A DNA stretch of 64,000 nucleotides from assembly GCF_041081105.1 (NCBI RefSeq), contig NZ_CP163528.1:1364001-1428000 (forward strand), read 5' to 3'. Position 1 is the first letter of the stretch. Every line of letters starts with the position of its first letter. Below the pieces are notes generated by a model. It saw only the letters and a program-made list of their open reading frames with translations, was not told where the DNA came from and made no database searches. Source of the stretch: Promicromonospora sp. Populi (GTDB lineage Bacteria; Actinomycetota; Actinomycetes; Actinomycetales; Cellulomonadaceae). Made by a program: the position numbers and the translations under genes. Positions 58,428 to 64,000 of this stretch are shown here, one piece after another.

Positions 58428-59345
58428 CTAGACGACGCCGCCCTGCGCGTCGAGCGTGCCCGACACGAGCAGCCAGACGACCACGGCGGCGAGCGCGAAG
58501 CGGTAGTACACGAACGGCTTGTACGAGTAGTTGCCGATGATCTTCAGGAACCCGATGATCACTGCGTAGCCGACACCGAAGGCGACGATCGTGGCGATGA
58601 TCGTGGCGCCCCAGCCGGGCGCCCCGGCGGGCAGCGGCTCGCCCAGGCTCCTGAACAGCTGGTAGAAGCCCGAGCCGAGCACCGCGGGCAGCGCGAGCAG
58701 GAACGAGTAGTCGGCCGCGGCCTTCCGCGAGAAACCCATGGCCAGGCCCGCGGTGATGGTGCCGCCGGAGCGGGACACACCCGGCACCAGCGCCAGCGCC
58801 TGGGCCAGGCCGAAGGTGATCGCGCTGCGGCCCGTGAGCGACGTCAGCTCGCGCTCCTGGCGGCCGAAGATGTCTGCCAGGAGCAGCAGGAGCCCGAAGA
58901 ACGTGAGCGTGCAGACCGTGAGCCAGAGGTTGCGGAAGGTGGTCTCGATCTGGTCCTCGAACAGCAGGCCGAGCACCACGATCGGGATGGAGCCGAAGAT
59001 GATGTACCAGCCCATCGCAGCGTCGTGGTTCGCTGCCGCGTCGCGGCCGTGCCGCACGTCGACGGAGCCGGGGCCCGCCCCCAGGCCGGTGCGCGCCCGC
59101 CAGCCGCTGCCGTTCGCACCGGTCAGCGCCTTGAACCAGGCGACGAGGATGGTGCCGATCTTCTCGCGGTAGTAGATGATCACCGCGGCCTCGGTGCCGA
59201 TCTGCGTGATGGCGGTGAAGGCCGCACCGGGGTCGCCCGAGCCGATCAGCTCGCCGACGATCCGCAGGTGCGCCGACGACGAGATCGGGAGGAACTCGGT
59301 CAGGCCCTGGACCAGGCCCAGAAGGATGGCTTCCCACGCAGTCAC
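58428..59345 (-). CDS. uppP: Undecaprenyl-diphosphatase (UppP/BacA)
   Basis: A 305-residue membrane enzyme recycling the lipid carrier of peptidoglycan synthesis and conferring bacitracin tolerance. It has both BacA motifs: GLVQGLTEFLPISSSAHL with catalytic Glu, and LVPGVSRSGGTITAGLAMGFSR. Eight or so helices are visible. A hydrophilic insert of about 35 residues (GANGSGWRARTGLG to NHDAAMG) lies between helices 2 and 3. Start GTG 59345 (VTAWEAILLG) lies eight bases after TAGTGT; longer frames are rejected. It is next to mshC, as in mycobacteria. Confidence 0.96.
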   Translation of the reverse strand: MTAWEAILLGLVQGLTEFLPISSSAHLRIVGELIGSGDPGAAFTAITQIGTEAAVIIYYREKIGTILVAWFKALTGANGSGWRARTGLGAGPGSVDVRHGRDAAANHDAAMGWYIIFGSIPIVVLGLLFEDQIETTFRNLWLTVCTLTFFGLLLLLADIFGRQERELTSLTGRSAITFGLAQALALVPGVSRSGGTITAGLAMGFSRKAAADYSFLLALPAVLGSGFYQLFRSLGEPLPAGAPGWGATIIATIVAFGVGYAVIIGFLKIIGNYSYKPFVYYRFALAAVVVWLLVSGTLDAQGGVV

Positions 59346-59353
59346 GGGCGGTG

Positions 59354-59359
59354 ACACTA
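59354..59359 (-). promoter_or_regulatory. -10 box for leaderless uppP
   Basis: TAGTGT, eight bases, then GTG 59345. Confidence 0.5.
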
Positions 59360-59400
59360 CCCCACGGCGCGCCTCCAGACGCACCGCCAGGACGCGCAGG

Positions 59401-59406
59401 TAGCCT
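59401..59406 (+). promoter_or_regulatory. -10 box for leaderless aldo/keto reductase gene
   Basis: TAGCCT, seven bases, then ATG 59414. Confidence 0.55.
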
Positions 59407-59413
59407 GCCGCAC

Positions 59414-60388
59414 ATGGAAAGACGCCGGGTGGGCACCTCAGGCCTGCGGGTCTCGGAGCTCGGGCTCGGGACCATGACATGGGGCCGCGACACCGACGAG
59501 ATCGACGCCGCCGAGCAGGCGCGAGACTTCCTCGACGCGGGCGGCACCCTGGTCGACACCGCCGCCAGCTACGCCGACGGCGACGCCGAACGCGTCATCG
59601 GGACCCTGCTGTCCGGCAAGGTGGCGCGCCACGAGATCGTGCTCGCCACCAAGGCGGGCATCCGTTCCGAGTCGCGGCCCGACGGCGGTGCGGGCCGCGT
59701 GGTGGACGCCTCCCGCGGCGCACTGCTCGACAGCCTGGACGAGTCGCTGCTGCGGCTGGGCACCGACCACGTGGACCTGTTCCAGGTGGCGTGCCCGGAC
59801 CCGCACACGTCGCTCGAGGAGACGTGCAACGCGCTGCGGATCGCGGTCACCAGCGGGCGCGCCCGGTACGTGGGGCTGAGCAACCACCCGGGCTGGGCCA
59901 TGGCGCGCGCGGCGACGCTGCTGGAGCCCGACGTCGGCCTGGCCGCCGTCGAGCTCGAGTACTCGCTGCTGCAGCGCGGGGTCGAGCGTGACGTCCTGCC
60001 CGCGGCGGAGGTCCTGGGCACCGGGCTGCTCGCCTGGTCGCCGCTCGGACGGGGTGTGCTGACCGGCAAGTACCGGCGCGCCATCCCGGCGGACTCGCGC
60101 GCCGCCGGATCGCTCGCCGGGTTCGTCCAGCCGTACCTGGAGGGGCCGGCGTCCGCCGTCGTCGAAGCGGTGGCGACCGCCGCCGAGGGGCTGGGCCGCA
60201 CCGCCGGCGAGGTCGCCCTGGCCTGGCTGCTGGAGCGGGAGGGCATCGCGTCGGCGATCGTGGGCGCGCGAACACCGGCCCAGCTGCGTTCGTCGCTGGG
60301 AGCCGTGACCCTCGAGCTGCCGTACGAGGTGCATGCCGCCCTCGACGACGTCTCCGCGCCCGAGATCGGCTATCCCGAACGCTGGTGA
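59414..60388 (+). CDS. Aldo/keto reductase
   Basis: A 324-residue TIM-barrel NADPH oxidoreductase. Conserved parts are GTSGLRVSELGLGTMTWG, the catalytic Asp and Tyr in LVDTAASYADGDAERVIG, Lys in VLATKAGIRSE, GRARYVGLSNHPGW and WSPLGRGVLTGKY, plus cofactor elements VALAWLLEREG and IVGARTPAQL. At the place of the usual catalytic His (DLxQxHxxDP) the sequence is DLFQVACPDP, so His is replaced by Ala. Activity may be altered. Start ATG 59414 (MERRRVGTSG) fits a leaderless transcript; the frame open upstream to 59351 is rejected. Divergent from uppP. Confidence 0.92.
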   Translation: MERRRVGTSGLRVSELGLGTMTWGRDTDEIDAAEQARDFLDAGGTLVDTAASYADGDAERVIGTLLSGKVARHEIVLATKAGIRSESRPDGGAGRVVDASRGALLDSLDESLLRLGTDHVDLFQVACPDPHTSLEETCNALRIAVTSGRARYVGLSNHPGWAMARAATLLEPDVGLAAVELEYSLLQRGVERDVLPAAEVLGTGLLAWSPLGRGVLTGKYRRAIPADSRAAGSLAGFVQPYLEGPASAVVEAVATAAEGLGRTAGEVALAWLLEREGIASAIVGARTPAQLRSSLGAVTLELPYEVHAALDDVSAPEIGYPERW

Positions 60389-60404
60389 CAGTGCCGGTGC
60401 CTGG

Positions 60405-60737
60405 TCAGCGCTGCTGCGCAGGCTGCGGCTGGTCCCCTACTGGCTCGTCGATGTCGTCCAGGTCGTCGTCGAAGTCGATGTCCTCGATGTCTTCGAGGTC
60501 CTCGTCCTCGTCTTCCTCGTCGTCGTCCTCGTCCACCTCGTCGGCCAGGTAGAAGGGCGTCACCTCGCCGAACACTGTGGCGAGCGAGTCCTCGTACACC
60601 TCGTAGGCGTCGGCGAGCACGTCGTAGGCGTCGTCAACTGCGGGGTCGTCGTCACTCCGGCGAGTGGCGACCGCGTGATGGTGCGCCTCAAGTGCGGCTA
60701 TGAGGCGGTCGAGCGCGGCACGCGGTTCAACGGTCAT
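60405..60737 (-). CDS. Small acidic hypothetical protein
   Basis: A 110-residue protein. The N-terminal half is helical (RAALDRLIAALEAHHHAVAT, AYDVLADAYEVYEDSLATVFG). The second half is a run of Asp and Glu (DEVDEDDDEEDEDEDLEDIE) ending in a Gln/Pro tail. No family function is known to me. ATG 60737 lies six bases after TAGGTT, probably leaderless. It is divergent from the DUF5703 gene and converges with the aldo/keto reductase gene 16 bases away. Confidence 0.75.
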   Translation of the reverse strand: MTVEPRAALDRLIAALEAHHHAVATRRSDDDPAVDDAYDVLADAYEVYEDSLATVFGEVTPFYLADEVDEDDDEEDEDEDLEDIEDIDFDDDLDDIDEPVGDQPQPAQQR

Positions 60738-60743
60738 GCCTTG

Positions 60744-60749
60744 AACCTA
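60744..60749 (-). promoter_or_regulatory. -10 box for the acidic-protein gene
   Basis: TAGGTT, six bases, then ATG 60737. Confidence 0.5.
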
Positions 60750-60854
60750 GCGCCCCATGGGCCACAATGGGCACACGAAATTTGTGGTTGCCGCGGCTCA
60801 GCGATGAAACCGGCATAAACTGACCTCACCCGCGATCCGAGGACGGTGCATCAG

Positions 60855-61070
60855 ATGGCAAGAGACGGTTCCTTGTTCCGCAAGCACAGTCAGTACGAGT
60901 ACCGCGTCGTGACCTTCGAGCCGGACACGACCGTGCCGGACGCCCGTCGGTTGCTCACCGAAGAGGCCGAGTACGGCCGTTGGGAACTAGCAAGGACCCT
61001 TCTCTACATCGGCGGAAGACGCAAGGTCTGGCTCCGTCGGAAGATCATCAAGGTCTCCTCGACGCTCTGA
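60855..61070 (+). CDS. DUF5703 family protein
   Basis: A 71-residue basic protein: YEYRVVTFEPDTTVPDARRLL followed by TEEAEYGRWELARTLLYIGG and RRKVWLRRKIIKV. This matches the small conserved actinobacterial family DUF5703 (named from memory of the family pattern). It is mostly beta with a helix in the middle and ends in a basic strand. Function is unknown. ATG 60855 is chosen; GTG 60846 is possible and sits only two bases after GAGGA. Confidence 0.82.
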   Translation: MARDGSLFRKHSQYEYRVVTFEPDTTVPDARRLLTEEAEYGRWELARTLLYIGGRRKVWLRRKIIKVSSTL

Positions 61071-61097
61071 CCCCGAGCCGGTTCGTGCCGGCGGGTC
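61069..61097. terminator. Bidirectional hairpin between convergent genes
   Basis: Stem GACCC...GGGTC plus GCCGG/CCGGC, with a 3-base bulge, overlaps the stop codons of both convergent genes. It probably ends both transcripts. Confidence 0.55.
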
Positions 61098-62433
61098 AGC
61101 AGGTCGCCAGGAGGCGGTCCAGCACGCGGGTGCCGAACTTCAGGGCGTCGGTCGGCACACGCTCGTCCACGCCGTGGAACATGCCCGCGAAGTCGAGGTC
61201 GTTCGTGAGCCGCAGCGGCGCGAAGCCGTAGCCGGTGATGCCCAGCCGGTGCAGCGACTTGTTGTCCGTACCGCCCGAGAGCGTGTAGGGCAGCACCGTC
61301 GCGCCCGGGTCCTCGGCGCCGAGGGCGGCGACCATGGCGTCGACCAGGGAACCGCTGAACGGTACCTCCAGCGCCGTGTCCAGGTGGATGGGCTCGATCC
61401 GCACGCGGTCGCCCGCGAGCTCGCGCAGCGTCGCCATGCCGGCCTCCTCCTGGCCGGGCAGGAGCCGCACGTCGATCGCCGCCTCCGCGCGGCTCGGGAT
61501 CACGTTCGCCTTGTAGCCGGCCGTGAGCTGGGTCGGAGCCGACGTGTTGCGCACGGTGGCGCCCACGAACTTGGCCGCCGGGCCGAGCGCGGCGACCAGC
61601 GCGTCGATGCTGGCGGGGTCGTCAGTGTCCACGGGCAGCCCCGTGAGGTCGCCGACGCCGCGCAGCAGCGCGTCCACCGTCGGGGTGATCGTGTACGGCC
61701 AGGCGTGCTGCCCGATCCGCGCGACGGCGGCGGCGAGCTCGGTGACCGCGTTCTCCTCGTTGACCTGCGAACCGTGCCCGGCGCGGCCGTCCGCGATCAG
61801 CCGCAACCAGGCGATCCCCTTCTCCGCCGTCTGCAGCAGGTAGGCGCGCTTGCCGCCCACCTCCACCGAGAAGCCACCCACCTCGGAGATCGCCTCCGTG
61901 GCGCCCTCGAAGAGCTCGGGCCGGTTCTCCACGGCCCACCGGGCGCCGTGCACGCCGCCGGCCTCCTCGTCGGCGAAGAACGCGACCACTACGTCGCGCG
62001 CCGGCTTGCGGCCCTCGCGCGCCATCTGCCGCACGACGGCCAGGATCATGGCGTCCATGTCCTTCATGTCGACGGCGCCGCGCCCCCACAGCAGCCCGTC
62101 GGTCAGCTCCGCGCCGAACGGGTCCACGCTCCAGTCGTCCTTCGCCGCCGGTACGACGTCGAGGTGCCCGTGCAGGACGAGCGCGGGGCGACTCTGGTCC
62201 TGCCCCTCCAGCCGCACGACGACGGAGGCGCGCCCCGGCCTGGACTCGAACAGCTCGGGCGCAAGGCCGACCTCGTGCAGCAGCTCCATGACGTACTCGG
62301 CGGCGGCGCGCTCCCCCGGCCCCTCGTCGTTGCCGAAGTTCGAGGTGTCGAACCGGATCAGGTCCTGACAGATCCGGATCACCTCGTCGGCGGCTGCGGG
62401 GACGGCAGTGGCGGTGGGAACAGTCTCAGTCAC
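61096..62433 (-). CDS. M20 family metallopeptidase
   Basis: A 445-residue zinc hydrolase. Metal and catalytic residues are visible in LVLHGHLDVVPA (His, Asp), LLWGRGAVDMKDMDAMIL (Asp), VVVAFFADEEAGGVHGARW (catalytic Glu, metal Glu) and the late His in MFHGVDERVP. The dimerisation domain includes GRAGHGSQVNEENAV. The family covers dipeptidases, carboxypeptidases and deacylases; the set here is most like peptidase/deacylase M20 proteins of unknown substrate. GTG 62433 (VTETVPTAT) lies seven bases after TACGGT. The frame extends far upstream without support. Confidence 0.93.
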   Translation of the reverse strand: MTETVPTATAVPAAADEVIRICQDLIRFDTSNFGNDEGPGERAAAEYVMELLHEVGLAPELFESRPGRASVVVRLEGQDQSRPALVLHGHLDVVPAAKDDWSVDPFGAELTDGLLWGRGAVDMKDMDAMILAVVRQMAREGRKPARDVVVAFFADEEAGGVHGARWAVENRPELFEGATEAISEVGGFSVEVGGKRAYLLQTAEKGIAWLRLIADGRAGHGSQVNEENAVTELAAAVARIGQHAWPYTITPTVDALLRGVGDLTGLPVDTDDPASIDALVAALGPAAKFVGATVRNTSAPTQLTAGYKANVIPSRAEAAIDVRLLPGQEEAGMATLRELAGDRVRIEPIHLDTALEVPFSGSLVDAMVAALGAEDPGATVLPYTLSGGTDNKSLHRLGITGYGFAPLRLTNDLDFAGMFHGVDERVPTDALKFGTRVLDRLLATC

Positions 62434-62440
62434 ATGGGCC

Positions 62441-62446
62441 ACCGTA
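62441..62446 (-). promoter_or_regulatory. -10 box for leaderless M20 peptidase gene
   Basis: TACGGT, seven bases, then GTG 62433. Confidence 0.55.
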
Positions 62447-62525
62447 CCCAGCACATGTGACACGGACGGTCCCCGGCCGCCTCCGTCTCGCCGTTTGACC
62501 CGCCCGGGCGCAGACCCGCCCGACC

Positions 62526-64000
62526 TCAGACCAGACCGCGCCGCTTCAGCAGCGGCGCGATCTCCGCGGCTCGTCCCCGCAGGTCCTCGAACGACACCAG
62601 CGGGTCCTGCGAGCCGCCACGGGCCAGCAGCTTGCGCCGGAACGCCTCGCCGTTCTCCCGGGTCAGCCCGCCGTGCTCGGCGTACCACTCGACGGTGTCG
62701 GCGTCGAGCACCTCGGACCAGATGTACGAGTAGTACCCGGCCGAGTACCCACCGCCGAAGGCGTGGTTGAAGTAGGTGGTGCGGTACCGCGGGGGTACGG
62801 ACGCGAAGTCGACACCGGCTGCCGCGAGCGCCGCCGCCTCGAAGGGCAGCACGTCCTCGACCGACGCCGGGACCTGCTCCGGCGTGAGCTGGTGCCAGGC
62901 CTGGTCGAGCAGCGCGGCGGCGAGGTACTCCGTCGTCGCGAATCCCTCGCCCCAGATGCGGGAGGCGAGCATCGTGTCGACCCACTGGGCGGGCATCGGC
63001 TCGCCGGTGGCGTGGTGCACCGCGAACGACCTCAGGATGGCGGGCTCCCACGACCACATCTCGTTGACCTGAGACGGGTACTCGACGAAGTCGCGCGGCA
63101 CCGAGGTGCCCGACTGCGACGGGTAGCGCACGTCGCTGAGCAGCCCGTGCAGCGCGTGCCCGAACTCGTGGAACAGGGTGGTGACCTCGTTCCACGCGAG
63201 CAGGGTGGGCTCGCCCGGCGGCGGCTTGACGATGTTGAGGTTGTTCACCACGACGGGCCGCTGGCCCAGCAGGTGGCTCTGGCGCACGAGGCTGTTCATC
63301 CAGGCCCCGCCGCGCTTGGACTCGCGGGTGTACCAGTCGGCGAGGAACAGGCCGAGGCCGGTGTCGGGCTCCCCCGGTTCCGGCGCGTCGAACACCTCGA
63401 AGACCCGCACGTCCGGGTGGTAGCCCTGCAGGTCGGTGCGCTCGGCGAACGAGAGGCCGAACAGGAGGTGCGCGGCCTTGAACACGCCGTCGTGCGCGAC
63501 ACGCTCGAGCTCGAGGTAGGGGCGCAGCGCGGCGTCGTCCAGGTTGAACCGTTCCTTGCGCACCGCCTCGCTGAGGTAGGACCAGTCGGCCGCGGCGACG
63601 CCGTCCGAGCCCTCGCCGTCAGTACCTTCGCTGTCCGACGTCGTCCCGCTCACCTTCGCGAGCTCGCTCGCCTCCCGCCTCGCGTTGGCTACCGCGGCCG
63701 GGGCCAGGCGAGCGAGCATCTGGTTGACGGCGGCTGTGGTGCCCGCTGTCGCGTCGGCGGCGACGTACGCGCCGTGGTGCTCGTAGCCGAGCAGCTGCGC
63801 ATGTTCGGCGCGCAGTCGGACGAGCTCGAGGAGCACCTCGCGGGTGTCTGCGTCGCCGCCGGTGGCGCCACGCTCCATGGAGGCCTGCTGCACCCGCTCG
63901 CGGACGGCGGGGTTCTCCAGGGAGGCGAGCACGTTCTGGTGGGTGAAGAGCTGCATCTCCAGGAGCCAGCCCTCCCGTCCGCGCGCCTCGGCGGCGGCCC
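62526..64000 (-). CDS. M3 family metallopeptidase (peptidyl-dipeptidase Dcp type), 5' end outside window
   Basis: The visible 490 or so C-terminal residues form the catalytic part of a thimet/Dcp-type oligopeptidase. The zinc motif is TLFHEFGHALHGLLSD, preceded by KRGGAWMNSLVRQSHL and GEPTLLAWNEVTT; the Tyr-rich substrate loop FNHAFGGGYSAGYYSYIWSEVLDAD is typical. It cleaves short peptides in the cytoplasm. The frame remains open to the window edge (AAAEARGREGWLLEMQ), so ATG 63956 is internal. It probably works with the M20 enzyme in peptide turnover and the peptide importer at 5-10 kb; that link is inference. Confidence 0.94.
   Translation of the reverse strand, partial: AAAEARGREGWLLEMQLFTHQNVLASLENPAVRERVQQASMERGATGGDADTREVLLELVRLRAEHAQLLGYEHHGAYVAADATAGTTAAVNQMLARLAPAAVANARREASELAKVSGTTSDSEGTDGEGSDGVAAADWSYLSEAVRKERFNLDDAALRPYLELERVAHDGVFKAAHLLFGLSFAERTDLQGYHPDVRVFEVFDAPEPGEPDTGLGLFLADWYTRESKRGGAWMNSLVRQSHLLGQRPVVVNNLNIVKPPPGEPTLLAWNEVTTLFHEFGHALHGLLSDVRYPSQSGTSVPRDFVEYPSQVNEMWSWEPAILRSFAVHHATGEPMPAQWVDTMLASRIWGEGFATTEYLAAALLDQAWHQLTPEQVPASVEDVLPFEAAALAAAGVDFASVPPRYRTTYFNHAFGGGYSAGYYSYIWSEVLDADTVEWYAEHGGLTRENGEAFRRKLLARGGSQDPLVSFEDLRGRAAEIAPLLKRRGLV

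Noticed and set aside
60405..60737. Acidic protein as a DNA mimic or RNA polymerase delta-like subunit
   Set aside because: The Asp/Glu tail alone is not evidence; the N-terminal half does not resemble the delta subunit.

Overview
The window is high-GC, densely packed chromosomal DNA of an actinobacterium. A complete Pup-proteasome system, mycothiol synthesis (mshC), an ANTAR response regulator, divergent trp/his genes and many leaderless starts point to Actinomycetia. Gene order around polA, pyk, gltBD, lgt and trp suggests Micrococcales, possibly Cellulomonadaceae or Promicromonosporaceae; that family placement is an inference from synteny. I see no CRISPR array, insertion sequence, prophage or rRNA operon. 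No gene-free stretch exceeds 300 bases; the longest are about 245 bases, upstream of trpC and at 52638-52882.

Layout. Positions 1-10.6 kb: the end of an ABC exporter, a large STAND-type ATPase with TPR repeats, rpsA, and a peptide ABC transporter operon (binding protein, two permeases, fused double ATPase). 10.8-20.6 kb: a methyltransferase, polA head to head with a thioesterase, an acetyltransferase, pdtaR, tRNA-Leu(CAA), a short-chain dehydrogenase, an unusual membrane protein with two Rossmann/TrkA-like folds and a C-terminal RyR domain, and pyruvate kinase. 20.7-39.8 kb: a long minus-strand block with gltD, gltB, a frameshifted lgt, trpA, trpB, trpC, four small membrane proteins, trpE, hisI, a heterodimeric ABC exporter and hisF. 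39.8-49 kb: the Pup-proteasome locus in transcription order trmI, arc/mpa, dop (frameshifted), pup, prcB, prcA, pafA, FKBP lipoprotein. 49-64 kb: M50 protease, frameshifted RecB-like nuclease, HAD phosphatase, several unknown genes, an XRE-NUDIX pair, PAC2 protein, mshC, uppP, aldo/keto reductase, a DUF5703 protein, M20 and M3 peptidases.

How the genes work together. Pup ends in Gln, so Dop must deamidate it before PafA can ligate it to targets. Arc/Mpa unfolds pupylated proteins into the PrcBA core. The order arc - trmI - RecB-like - PAC2 - mshC - uppP resembles the Mycobacterium tuberculosis Rv2109c-Rv2136c region. gltBD supplies glutamate, which links to the tryptophan and histidine genes. 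Most minus-strand genes are translationally coupled through 4-base start/stop overlaps (ATGA or GTGA).

The main points to check are three single-base frameshifts (lgt, dop, RecB-like gene), the RyR-domain protein, a tandem CTAGG array upstream of pup, a repeat-driven acidic tail on PrcA, and a repeated leaderless promoter design (TANNNT, 6-8 bases, start codon) at about fifteen genes.
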